64,000 nucleotides of DNA from Cytophagales bacterium (GTDB lineage Bacteria > Bacteroidota > Bacteroidia > Cytophagales > Cyclobacteriaceae), in the NCBI GenBank assembly GCA_020402945.1, contig JADBYQ010000052.1:1-64000 (forward strand), given 5' to 3'. The notes below the pieces were generated by a model, which saw nothing but the letters and a program-made list of their open reading frames with translations, was not told the origin of the DNA and did not search any database. Positions 27,991 through 36,370 of this stretch are shown in pieces (position 1 is the stretch's first letter; each line of letters opens with the position of its first letter). A program made the translations under genes and the position numbers.

Positions 27991-29097
27991 ATGGAAAGTT
28001 TTGTTGTCTCTGCCCGCAAATATCGCCCACTCGGCTTTGCCGAAGTGGTTGGGCAAGAGCACATTACTACAACACTTAAAAATGCCATTGACAACAACAA
28101 GCTGGCGCAAGCCTTGCTTTTTTGCGGGCCACGAGGGGTAGGCAAAACGACTTGTGCGCGTATTGTAGCCAGAATGATCAACGGCTTCGAAGAAAAAGCT
28201 GAGGTCAACTCGTTAAACATCTTCGAATTAGATGCGGCCTCAAACAATTCGGTCGAGGATATTCGAAACCTAATTGATCAAGTTCGCTATCCACCTCAAT
28301 TCGGAAAATTTAAAGTGTACATCATAGACGAGGTGCACATGCTTTCTAACTCTGCTTTCAATGCCTTTTTGAAGACGTTAGAAGAGCCTCCCTCCTATGC
28401 CATATTTATCTTAGCCACTACTGAGAAGCATAAGGTAATTCCTACGATCCTTTCGCGGTGCCAGATTTTTGATTTCAACAGAATTCAAATTTCAGACATC
28501 GCTAAGCAGCTTAAGAAAGTGGCTGATCAGGAAAAAATAAAAGTTGAAGAGGAAGCCTTGCATCTCATTGCACAAAAGGCCGATGGTGCTCTTCGAGACG
28601 GCTTGTCCATTTTTGATTTAATGGTCACTTTCTCTTCTGGAAAAGAAGTAACCTTCAAAGATGTAATCAACAATCTCCACATTCTAGACTATGACTACTA
28701 TTTCCGAGTGGTCGATGGATTACTAGCGGAAAACCCTTCACAGCCTCTTCTAGAGTTAGATGAAATCTTGCGAAAGGGTTTTGACGGTCATAACTTTATT
28801 GTCGGACTAAGTGAGCACATCCGAAACCTGATGGTTTCTCAAGATGCGCGCACCATCAACCTAATGGAGGTGCCTGACAGCATCAAGAAAAGGTATTTAC
28901 AACAAGCTCAAGCCTGCTCTCAATCGCTACTCCTTTCGTGGCTTAGTATTGCTAACCAATCTGACATCCAATATAAAGGGAGCAAAAATCAGCGGCTTAC
29001 GGTGGAACTCGCCTTGATGAAAATGGCTCATGTAAATGCCGTATTTACCCAAGTAACCGCCCCTAGCACCGAGGCGGTAAAAAAAAAATTGAATTAA
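27991..29097 (+). CDS. dnaX: DNA polymerase III gamma form (dnaX zero frame)
   Basis: Clamp-loader ATPase, 368 residues in the zero frame. AAA+ motifs: Walker A GPRGVGKT (46-53), Walker B VYIIDEVHML, sensor 1 ATTEKHK and the Arg-finger motif LSRCQ. Domain III follows. The four-cysteine zinc module usually found between Walker A and ELDAASNN is missing: ARMINGFEEKAEVNSLNIFELDAASN runs straight through. The frame stops at TAA 29095-29097, seven bases after a run of ten A residues (29079-29088). The minus-one frame stays open for another 200 codons and holds the tau C-terminal region, so this ORF corresponds to the short gamma-like product. ATG 27991 is preferred to a TTG at 27982. Confidence 0.92.
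   Translation: MESFVVSARKYRPLGFAEVVGQEHITTTLKNAIDNNKLAQALLFCGPRGVGKTTCARIVARMINGFEEKAEVNSLNIFELDAASNNSVEDIRNLIDQVRYPPQFGKFKVYIIDEVHMLSNSAFNAFLKTLEEPPSYAIFILATTEKHKVIPTILSRCQIFDFNRIQISDIAKQLKKVADQEKIKVEEEALHLIAQKADGALRDGLSIFDLMVTFSSGKEVTFKDVINNLHILDYDYYFRVVDGLLAENPSQPLLELDEILRKGFDGHNFIVGLSEHIRNLMVSQDARTINLMEVPDSIKKRYLQQAQACSQSLLLSWLSIANQSDIQYKGSKNQRLTVELALMKMAHVNAVFTQVTAPSTEAVKKKLN
29079..29088 (+). promoter_or_regulatory. A10 slippery site in dnaX
   Basis: Ten consecutive A residues encode Val-Lys-Lys-Lys in the zero frame (V from GTA, then AAA AAA AAA), with a stop two codons later. A minus-one ribosomal shift, or transcripts with one extra A, would continue into the long downstream frame. 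The arrangement parallels dnaX of Thermus, where slippage on an A9 run yields both subunits. I see no strong downstream pseudoknot or hairpin. A homopolymer sequencing error is the main alternative. Confidence 0.7.
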
Positions 29098-29696
29098 GCA
29101 CAGAGCCTGTTCCCGAACTGGTCGCAAGCCCAACACCTCTCGAACAACAAAACGCTACCCCAACAAGGGAAATAAAAGTAGAATCCAAGATTCAGGAACC
29201 TGTCAAAGAGAAAGCACCAACTTATCTCGAGCCAAAAGAAGCGAAACCAAAAACCACGCTTAATTTAGGCAATCTGTTTAAGCCTGCCGTGAGTAAAGAA
29301 GCAGTAACCGATGAAAAACCAAAGTCATCTTCTCCCGATAGGCCATTTACGGATGATGAATTATCAAAGGTGTGGAGTAAACTAGCAGAATCGCGAAAAG
29401 ACCAGGCGGCTACCTATCACCTCCTTAGCAGGGGTTATTTTAGGGAGGGAAATACACTTGTTATTCATCTCAACAACCCGGTTGAAGAGCCACTGCTCCA
29501 ATCAATGAAGACAGACTTAGTTTCTTATCTGCGGGAAAGCCTCGGCAACAATAGCCTACAACTGAGAAGCCTTATGTTTGAAGTGGCAGCCAATAAAATG
29601 ATCTACACTAATAAGGAAAAGTTCGAAGCTATGGCTCAAAAAAATCCGCTACTTTTAGAGATGAGGGATAAATTTGGGCTTGATCCGGATTTTTGA
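29088..29696 (+). CDS. dnaX: DnaX tau C-terminal extension (minus-one frame)
   Basis: Continuation of dnaX in the minus-one frame, open from the A10 run to TGA at 29694-29696, about 202 codons. A Pro/Glu/Lys-rich flexible linker (about 29090-29290) leads to a compact domain with FTDDELSKVWSKLAESRKD, YREGNTLVIHLNNPVEE-like strands and FEAMAQKNPLLLEMRDKFGLD. This fits the tau-specific part that binds DnaB and the polymerase alpha subunit, and gives a full tau of about 570 residues. An internal GTG at 29289 could in principle start a separate protein, but the linker before it is also coding in character. Confidence 0.85.
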   Translation: MELSTEPVPELVASPTPLEQQNATPTREIKVESKIQEPVKEKAPTYLEPKEAKPKTTLNLGNLFKPAVSKEAVTDEKPKSSSPDRPFTDDELSKVWSKLAESRKDQAATYHLLSRGYFREGNTLVIHLNNPVEEPLLQSMKTDLVSYLRESLGNNSLQLRSLMFEVAANKMIYTNKEKFEAMAQKNPLLLEMRDKFGLDPDF

Positions 29697-29788
29697 TCTT
29701 AAGTATTTGTAAAACTGATAAAATAAAAGCCAAACGAGTTTATTGGTTACGAAAAATGTGCTAAAATTGAATGTTAAACCTAATACCC

Positions 29789-30679
29789 ATGAAATTAACC
29801 CGTTTAAGTCTCTATCTACTATTTATCGCAACTGCCTCTTTATTAGCCTCTTGTGGTTCTTCTAGCAAGCAAGAAGAACAAAACTCTGATGAATTCAAGC
29901 AAGCTGAAGAGTCGCTGAAAGACCAAATCAAAGATGTCGTATACAATATCCCCTCTCCTTCTGAGATACCGTATTTGTTGCAAGCAACAGGGGCAGAGTT
30001 TAATCAGAGCCTTTTGACTGACGTTAAGAAAGTAGATCAATACATGACCAGAACCGACAAAGCAGCTTTGAATTTGGGTGCCTACGTTGCAGATATTGGC
30101 TATTTGAGTTCATATGATAAAACGCAAAAAGCTATTGATTACCTGGGTGCAGCACGAAAGTTGGCTGACAACTTAGGCGTAGTTGGCTCTTTTGATAATG
30201 AAATCTTAAAACAGTTTGAAGCAAACATCTCAAACAAAGATTCATTAGCCTCCCTATTGAACAGTGCTGTTCAAAAAACGGACAAATACTTAAAGAACGA
30301 TAGCCGTAATAAATTAGCTGCGATGGTGTTGACCGGAAGTTTTATCGAGAGTCTTTTCATTTCAACTGGCTTGATTAAGACTTATCCAAAAGATCTCTTG
30401 GAGAATGATCAACGCAACTTGGTTCTTACACCACTTATTAGAATCATCCTTCAGCAAGAAAAATCGGTTGATGAGTTGGTAAAAATGCTGAGTACCGTTG
30501 AGCAATCTGACCCAGTTACTACTATTCAAGCCGATCTGGCTGCATTACAGGCCAGTTACCGTGCCCTTAACATCGAAGAACAAATCAAAAATAACAGCTC
30601 TGCTATGGTACTCAGCGACAAGCATTTGATTGAAATCACCAAGATTGTTGAAAAGATGAGAAAAGATATTACCGACTAA
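29789..30679 (+). CDS. Lipoprotein of unknown function
   Basis: Lipoprotein of 296 residues from ATG 29789 with the lipobox LLASC (Cys22). The rest is helical, rich in Leu/Lys/Asp, without recognisable catalytic motifs: IPYLLQATGAEFNQSLL, LNLGAYVADIGYLSSYDKTQ, KLAAMVLTGSFIESLFIST. Proteins with this look occur in many Bacteroidota genomes as conserved lipoproteins without assigned function. ATG 29789 is preferred over 29771 because of the signal peptide. A strong terminator follows. Confidence 0.75.
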   Translation: MKLTRLSLYLLFIATASLLASCGSSSKQEEQNSDEFKQAEESLKDQIKDVVYNIPSPSEIPYLLQATGAEFNQSLLTDVKKVDQYMTRTDKAALNLGAYVADIGYLSSYDKTQKAIDYLGAARKLADNLGVVGSFDNEILKQFEANISNKDSLASLLNSAVQKTDKYLKNDSRNKLAAMVLTGSFIESLFISTGLIKTYPKDLLENDQRNLVLTPLIRIILQQEKSVDELVKMLSTVEQSDPVTTIQADLAALQASYRALNIEEQIKNNSSAMVLSDKHLIEITKIVEKMRKDITD

Positions 30680-30696
30680 TCTCATTCAATAATTGC

Positions 30697-30730
30697 AAAA
30701 AGGGATTGGTGGAAACCAATCCCTTTTTTT
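30697..30730 (+). terminator. Intrinsic terminator after the lipoprotein gene
   Basis: Twelve-base perfect stem from AAAGGGATTGGT pairing with ACCAATCCCTTT, loop GGAA, followed by TTTT. It isolates the lipoprotein gene from the ABC fusion gene. Confidence 0.93.
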
Positions 30731-30785
30731 GTTTCTATTGGCATTTCAACTTTCGTACTTTTATACAACTGTTTAACCCTAGTGT

Positions 30786-33700
30786 ATGAGTGAGCCCGTC
30801 CTAAAAGCTGTCATGAAATTGTTTGCGATGGTCGCAAAAGAAGACTCCGTTACAACACAAGAACGGGACTACATTCAAGCCTTTTTGGCCGACCATGTGG
30901 GTCGCAAATCTATGGAACATCACCTACATCTTTTTGATGAGTTCGCAAGAGAAACATCAGAAAAATTGACGGGGGGTAACCAAGAAGAGAGCATTCTAAA
31001 AATCTGTGCTTCCATCAATGAAGAAATGGCACAGAAACAGAAAATGGTAATCATGCTGGAGTTAATCAGCCTGATCATGGCCGATGGCATTATCTCGACT
31101 GCCGAGGAAAAAATCTCAAAAACTATTGGCAAGGCATTCAATATCAGCTCAGGAGATATCGACTTAATCAAACAGTTTCTAGAAGCAAAGAAACCAGATG
31201 ACTACGATAATGAGAATGTGCTTGTAGTGTGTTCAAATAATATCGGAAACAGCAACACAAAAATAATCACGCGGCCTGAGTTGGATGGCTTCATTGCAAT
31301 CCTCTACATCCGTGCCACCGATATTTTGTTTTTTCGCTATCTGGGCAATTCTGATGTATACCTCAATGGAGTTCCTCAGAAACCGGGGCTGATAAATGTG
31401 CTTGGGACAGGGAGTACGCTTCGTTGGGGAACGACCGACCCAGTTTATTATGGTGAAATTGTAAATGTTTTTAAAAAACAATCTGAAGGCACGCGAACTA
31501 GTTTTGAGGCAGAGAAAATCTCATACGAGTTTAAAAACGGTAAACTCGGGCTGCGAGATGTAGTAATTTCAGAAGAATCTGGTAATCTCGTTGCGTTGAT
31601 GGGCGCCAGCGGTGCGGGTAAGTCGACACTGCTTCACGTTTTAAACGGCACAGAAAAACCTTCTAAGGGCAGAGTACTTATAAACGGAATAGATATTCAC
31701 AAAAATCCAGAACAGATCGAAGGCGTTATTGGATTTGTGCCTCAGGATGATCTACTGATCGAAGACCTAACCGTTTATCAGAACCTCTATTTTGCCGCAA
31801 AACTTTGTTTTAGTCACCTGAATGAAGAAGAAATTGATTTGCTCGTCATTAAAACATTGAATGATTTGGGGCTTACCCAGACCAAGGAACTGAAAGTCGG
31901 CTCACCGCTGCAAAAAACAATTAGTGGAGGCCAACGAAAAAGACTAAACATCGGGCTAGAACTACTTCGCCAACCTGCTGTTTTGTTTGTGGATGAGCCC
32001 ACGTCAGGGCTTTCATCCAGAGATTCTGAAAACATTATTGATCTTTTAAAGGAACTGTCCCTAAAAGGAAAGCTAGTGTTTGCAGTTATTCATCAACCTT
32101 CTTCAGACATATTCAAGATGTTTGATAAGCTGGTAATCTTGGATACAGGAGGCTACCAGATTTACTATGGAAATCCAGTTGATTCGGTAACGTACTTCAA
32201 AAAGAACATCAATCTGATCAATAGTGATGAAGGAGAATGTCATTCATGTGGAAATGTAAATCCAGAACAAATTTTTAACATCATTGAGACAAAAGTGATC
32301 AATGAGTTTGGAGATTTTACCAATGACCGAAAATTTACGCCAGAGCAATGGAATGAGTCCTTTCTTAAAAAAACCAAGATATCATTAGTAGCCCCATCGT
32401 CAGATAGACCTCACTCAACCTTGCGTATACCCAAGTGGCTAAAACAAACAAAGCTCTTCTCCACTCGCGACTTACTTTCAAAACTAAGTAACAGACAGTA
32501 CTTGTTCATTAATCTATTGGAAGCTCCCCTCTTGGCGTTCATCCTGGCGTTTATTGTACGTTATTACAATGTAGATGATCCGTTCAAGGAAGGGTATGCA
32601 TTCAGTAAAAACCTGAATATGCCAGCACACCTGTTTATGAGTGTCATTGTCGCTCTATTCATGGGACTGACAGTAAGCGCAGAAGAGATCATCAGAGATC
32701 GAAAAATTCTCAAGCGAGAGAAATTTCTTCACCTCAGCAGAAGCAGTTATATCATATCAAAAATAATGATACTGTTTATGATCTCCGCCATCCAGACATT
32801 TTTGTTTGTCGCGGTGGCAAATTATATCCTCGGCATCGAGGGGATGTTCCTCATCCACTGGAGTATTCTTTTCACGGTATCCTGCTTTGCCAATTTATTG
32901 GGTCTTAACATATCGTCTGCTTTCAATTCGGCTGTCACCATCTACATACTGATTCCGATTTTGCTAATACCACAACTGATATTAAGTGGAGTAGTTGTGA
33001 AGTTTGATAAACTTAATCCAATCATTGGTAACACCTCAACAGTACCGCTGGTTGGTGACCTAATGGCGTCCCGATGGGCTTTTGAAGCCGCGATGGTAAG
33101 CCAGTTTAAAGACAATGAATTTGAAAAACAATTCTACCTATATGATAAACTGATGGCAGATGCCGATTACAAGAAAATATACCTAATCCCTGAAATAGAA
33201 ACTCGGATTGATTTCATAAATCAGCAATATGCTAATCCAGATCCGTCAATCCAAAAGGAAGTGACCCGCCAACTACAAGTGGTAAATCTCGCGATTGAGA
33301 CAGAACAACGAGTGATCAATGCTCAGTTCGAACAATTGCAAAGTCTTGCCCCAGGTAAATTTGACACACTAGTCTACAAGAAAACAGTTTTTTTCTTAGA
33401 GGCGTTGAAAAAATTCTATATCAATAGGTATAATAAAGCTGACCAGGAAAAAGAGAGGTTGATTAGTCAATTTACCAATACAAGTGAGAAAGAGAAAGAA
33501 TTCGAATCACGAAAAAGGATCTACCAAAACGAAGCGATAACCGAACTAGTTAGGAACACGATGGAAACAAATCGTATTATTGAAAAAGATGGAAAGCTTA
33601 TTCAAAAGATTTATCCCATTTATAAAGATCCGGATCCGAGCCATATGGTTGACTTTGACGCTCAGTTCTATATGCCTGCTAAACATTTTTTAAATCAAAA

Positions 33701-33839
33701 CATTGATACCCTTTATTTCAATCTGGGGGTTATTTGGTCAATGACCTTGGTACTAGCCATTGCGCTCTATTGGGAGATTCTCAGAAAGGTGATTGAGACC
33801 TTAAGTAATATTTCTAATCCAATACCAAAGCGAATGTAG
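30786..33839 (+). CDS. TerB-FHA-ABCG fusion transporter
   Basis: Membrane protein of 1017 residues. Residues 1-140 form a TerB-like all-helical domain (KLFAMVAKEDSVTTQER, LISLIMADGIISTAEEK). Residues about 150-225 resemble an FHA fold (YLNGVPQKPGLINVLGTGST). Then comes an ABCG-type ATPase: Walker A GASGAGKS (273-280), signature ISGGQRKRLN (379-388) and Walker B VLFVDEPTSG. A CxxC pair follows (C485, C488; GECHSCGN). The ABC2 membrane domain starts about residue 560. Between its last segments lies a long, charged, coiled-coil-like insert (about 770-960) before the final membrane helix. Only one ATPase is encoded, so it probably acts as a dimer. The substrate is unknown. YdcF follows by six bases. 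Confidence 0.85.
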   Translation: MSEPVLKAVMKLFAMVAKEDSVTTQERDYIQAFLADHVGRKSMEHHLHLFDEFARETSEKLTGGNQEESILKICASINEEMAQKQKMVIMLELISLIMADGIISTAEEKISKTIGKAFNISSGDIDLIKQFLEAKKPDDYDNENVLVVCSNNIGNSNTKIITRPELDGFIAILYIRATDILFFRYLGNSDVYLNGVPQKPGLINVLGTGSTLRWGTTDPVYYGEIVNVFKKQSEGTRTSFEAEKISYEFKNGKLGLRDVVISEESGNLVALMGASGAGKSTLLHVLNGTEKPSKGRVLINGIDIHKNPEQIEGVIGFVPQDDLLIEDLTVYQNLYFAAKLCFSHLNEEEIDLLVIKTLNDLGLTQTKELKVGSPLQKTISGGQRKRLNIGLELLRQPAVLFVDEPTSGLSSRDSENIIDLLKELSLKGKLVFAVIHQPSSDIFKMFDKLVILDTGGYQIYYGNPVDSVTYFKKNINLINSDEGECHSCGNVNPEQIFNIIETKVINEFGDFTNDRKFTPEQWNESFLKKTKISLVAPSSDRPHSTLRIPKWLKQTKLFSTRDLLSKLSNRQYLFINLLEAPLLAFILAFIVRYYNVDDPFKEGYAFSKNLNMPAHLFMSVIVALFMGLTVSAEEIIRDRKILKREKFLHLSRSSYIISKIMILFMISAIQTFLFVAVANYILGIEGMFLIHWSILFTVSCFANLLGLNISSAFNSAVTIYILIPILLIPQLILSGVVVKFDKLNPIIGNTSTVPLVGDLMASRWAFEAAMVSQFKDNEFEKQFYLYDKLMADADYKKIYLIPEIETRIDFINQQYANPDPSIQKEVTRQLQVVNLAIETEQRVINAQFEQLQSLAPGKFDTLVYKKTVFFLEALKKFYINRYNKADQEKERLISQFTNTSEKEKEFESRKRIYQNEAITELVRNTMETNRIIEKDGKLIQKIYPIYKDPDPSHMVDFDAQFYMPAKHFLNQNIDTLYFNLGVIWSMTLVLAIALYWEILRKVIETLSNISNPIPKRM

Positions 33840-33845
33840 GAAGGT

Positions 33846-34613
33846 ATGTTCTTCTTCCTATCCAAAACACTCAGCTATCTTACAATGCCGATTGTAGTCA
33901 TCTGCACCTGTTTTTTAGTAGCTGTTTTTTTAAAAAGGAAATTATGGAGAAAAAGATTGCGCACTGCAGGTGTCTTTTTGCTTTTTCTATTTAGCAATGA
34001 TTTTATTGGGAATGAGGTCATGCTACTATGGGAAGTGCCTCCTACACCATTTGCTGAACTTAAGAAAAAGTATTCTTACGGCATCGTACTTACCGGTGTG
34101 GGGAAATCAGAAATGGAGCCAGCAGATCGAATGTATTTTGGGAGAGGGGCTGATCGAGTGACCCACACCTTACAACTGTACAAGCTTGGCTGTATTCAAA
34201 AAATTCTTGTATCAGGAGGAAATGGTAAACTATATGAAGTTAGGAAACAAGAAGCGGATGAAATGGCAGACGTATTGATTCTTATGGGTGTGCCTAAAGA
34301 AGATATTGTCATTGAAAACACATCGAGAAATACTCGGGAGTCTGCCTTGGCTGTAACGAAAATGCTTGGGGACAATGTGAAACCAGAGGACTGCATTTTG
34401 ATAACTTCTGCGTTTCATATTCGAAGATCAAAAGCTTGCTTTGCTAAACTGGGCTGGAATGTGGATGAGTTTAGTACAGATTTCTTCTCGCATAAAAGAA
34501 GGTATACCCCAGACGTCTTGTTCATTCCATCTGCTGGAACCCTTTCAAATTGGCATATTCTTACACGCGAGTGGACAGGAATGATCACTTACAAACTGAT
34601 GGGATACGCCTAA
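33846..34613 (+). CDS. YdcF/ElyC family membrane protein (DUF218)
   Basis: Protein of 255 residues with two N-terminal membrane segments (FFLSKTLSYLTMPIVVICTCFLVAVFL and FLLFLFSNDFIG regions) and a DUF218 domain: GIVLTGVGKSE, KILVSGGNGK, EADEMADVLILMGVP, ENTSRNTRESALAVTKML, LITSAFHIRRSKACF. Relatives such as ElyC and SanA act in envelope or lipid-carrier homeostasis in Enterobacteria. It lies six bases after the ABC fusion gene, so the two are cotranscribed. Its stop codon overlaps the stop of the convergent dehydrogenase gene by four bases, with no terminator between. Confidence 0.9.
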   Translation: MFFFLSKTLSYLTMPIVVICTCFLVAVFLKRKLWRKRLRTAGVFLLFLFSNDFIGNEVMLLWEVPPTPFAELKKKYSYGIVLTGVGKSEMEPADRMYFGRGADRVTHTLQLYKLGCIQKILVSGGNGKLYEVRKQEADEMADVLILMGVPKEDIVIENTSRNTRESALAVTKMLGDNVKPEDCILITSAFHIRRSKACFAKLGWNVDEFSTDFFSHKRRYTPDVLFIPSAGTLSNWHILTREWTGMITYKLMGYA

Positions 34614-35854
34614 TCGAATCGATGGGGATCGAATCTATCAATTGACATCGTAGTCTTTTCTCTTGCAACTAATTCTTTAACTAACATACCTGTGCCGGGA
34701 CCAAGGCTTAACCCCATCATCGAATGGCCTGTGGCGATTATTAAGTTATTAATTTTCTTTGATCGCCCGATATACGGAAGCCCATCGGGAGAACATGGAC
34801 GCAATCCATGCCATATCTCTTCCCTCTTAGGAATCTCTACTTTCATCTCAGGGTAATACTTAGGAATTGAATCGACAATGCCTTGTACTCGGTTCATACT
34901 AATACTGTGATCGATTCCTGTTATTTCCATGGTGCCACCAAATCGAAGTGTATTTCCCATTGGGGTTACCGCTACTCGTGCTTCTAAGAAAATAGAAGGA
35001 ATCCTGGTATTTTTTTGAACATTCTCTATCGTGAAACTATAGCCTTTACCTGCTTGCATCGGCAATGACAAATTCAATTTAGTCGCTATCAACGCTGACC
35101 AACTTCCCGTGGCCAAAACAACTTCATCAAAATTAAACTCTTCGTTCTCGGTCTTTACTGACTTTATTTTGCCAGACTCCATAACAAAGTCGATCACTTC
35201 CGTTTTGTCTTTTATAACAACGCCTTTTTCTTTTAAGTATGTTTTCAGCTGATTCACGAAAAGCTGTGGAGTAACATGAGCATCGCCAGGAAAGTAAACC
35301 CCTCCTCTCACCTTCACTCGAACATCTGGTTCTAGCTTTTGAATTTCCTGTGCGGAAATAATATGAGCTTCGATGCCATGTGCATTGGCGAGAGCTGCTG
35401 TCTCCATTTCCTCGTGCTCCGTTTCCCTATTTTGATACAACATCAAAAGCCCACGTTCATGATACCCAAAGTCGAATGGAAGTTCTGTCGACAGTTGCTT
35501 AAACATTGACTTGCTGAGTAAACTAATTTCTTTTAACGCAGGCGCGGATCTCTCAACATGTTCTTTCGTAGCACTTTTGTAAAAATGGTAGCCCCACTTT
35601 ATAAGATCACCACTTAACCGAGGCTTGACATAAAATGGACTATTTGAATTGAACATCCATCGGATGCCTTTAGAGATCATGCCTGGTGCGGCTAATGGAA
35701 TCAGGTGACTAGGTACAATCATTCCTGCGTTTCCAAACGAGCAGCCATCTTTCATTTCAGACTGCTCGATGATCGTGACTTGATGACCCGCTTTCGTTAA
35801 ATAATAAGCCGAACTTAGCCCAATAATACCACCGCCAATAACACCAACTTGCAT
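34610..35854 (-). CDS. D-amino-acid/D-hydroxyproline dehydrogenase (DadA family)
   Basis: FAD-dependent oxidoreductase of 414 residues from ATG 35854. Dinucleotide-binding motif GVIGGGIIGLSSAYYL at the N-terminus, followed by SFGNAGMIVPSH, typical of DadA. C-terminal FAD-binding block: GLRPCSPDGLPYIGRSKKINNLIIATGHSMMGLSLGP-type sequence. In the hydroxyproline pathway this step oxidises cis-4-hydroxy-D-proline to 1-pyrroline-4-hydroxy-2-carboxylate, and the operon context points to that substrate. It follows the YoeB-like toxin gene by two bases; a TTG at 35875 would overlap the toxin gene and is less likely. Confidence 0.88.
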   Translation of the reverse strand: MQVGVIGGGIIGLSSAYYLTKAGHQVTIIEQSEMKDGCSFGNAGMIVPSHLIPLAAPGMISKGIRWMFNSNSPFYVKPRLSGDLIKWGYHFYKSATKEHVERSAPALKEISLLSKSMFKQLSTELPFDFGYHERGLLMLYQNRETEHEEMETAALANAHGIEAHIISAQEIQKLEPDVRVKVRGGVYFPGDAHVTPQLFVNQLKTYLKEKGVVIKDKTEVIDFVMESGKIKSVKTENEEFNFDEVVLATGSWSALIATKLNLSLPMQAGKGYSFTIENVQKNTRIPSIFLEARVAVTPMGNTLRFGGTMEITGIDHSISMNRVQGIVDSIPKYYPEMKVEIPKREEIWHGLRPCSPDGLPYIGRSKKINNLIIATGHSMMGLSLGPGTGMLVKELVAREKTTMSIDRFDPHRFD

Positions 35855-35856
35855 AG

Positions 35857-36114
35857 TCAATAGTGGAAGCGACAAGAAATAATGTTAATTGAATCGTAGG
35901 TTACCTCATAAACCAACCGGTGCTCCTGAGTTATTCTTCTTGACCATTTTCCTTGAAGGGAATGTTTCAATGGCTCTGGTTTTCCAATACCTGAAAAAGG
36001 GGATTCTGAAATAGCAGTAATCAAAATAATTATTCGAGAGGCTATTTTTGGATTTTTCTCTTTCCACTCATCCAAATGTTGTAAAGCCAGTGGACTAAAG
36101 AGAATCTTTCTCAT
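35857..36114 (-). CDS. yoeB: YoeB-type mRNA interferase toxin
   Basis: RelE-superfamily toxin of 85 residues, the normal YoeB length. Characteristic blocks are LALQHLDEWKEKNPKIASRI, GIGKPEPLKHSLQGKWSRR and the closing QEHRLVYEV and RFHY. These hold the conserved Glu (KPEPLK), Arg, His and Tyr of the YoeB active site. It should cleave mRNA at the ribosome when free of antitoxin. Its ATG overlaps the antitoxin stop (ATGA), and the D-amino-acid dehydrogenase gene begins two bases after its stop. The pair is thus embedded in the hydroxyproline operon. Confidence 0.9.
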   Translation of the reverse strand: MRKILFSPLALQHLDEWKEKNPKIASRIIILITAISESPFSGIGKPEPLKHSLQGKWSRRITQEHRLVYEVTYDSINIISCRFHY

Positions 36115-36350
36115 TTAAAGTACTTCTCCTGAAGTTCAGCTAAAGTAAAAGGAACTCCCTCTCCTTTTGCCAACTCATCCATTGACTGATACAATTGATT
36201 TTTGTTGTTTTCGGTTGATAAGAGATAGTCGGTTTCAGTCATTGCATCTGAAACTATAATTTCTATTTCTCTACTTTGAAATGCATCTTTTATCGATTGA
36301 ATGATGTTCTCCGAAAGTTCATTCGCTTTTAGTTTATAGGTTGTTGTCAT
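36111..36350 (-). CDS. Antitoxin partner of YoeB-type toxin
   Basis: Small protein of 79 residues directly upstream of and overlapping the toxin gene (ATGA). The C-terminal part, NQLYQSMDELAKGEGVPFTLAEL, is the pattern seen in many antitoxins that neutralise RelE/YoeB toxins. The N-terminal part (TYKLKANELSENIIQSIKDAF) differs from the Phd/YefM fold of classical YefM, so this is probably a different antitoxin class combined with a YoeB toxin. It lies 20 bases after the epimerase stop. Confidence 0.8.
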   Translation of the reverse strand: MTTTYKLKANELSENIIQSIKDAFQSREIEIIVSDAMTETDYLLSTENNKNQLYQSMDELAKGEGVPFTLAELQEKYFK

Positions 36351-36370
36351 AATTCAAATTTAACTTTTTT

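Noticed and set aside
29289..29696. Separate 135-residue gene after dnaX
   Set aside because: The same frame is open from the A10 run without a stop, the linker before it is coding in character, and there is no promoter or start signal at 29289. It is the tau part of dnaX.
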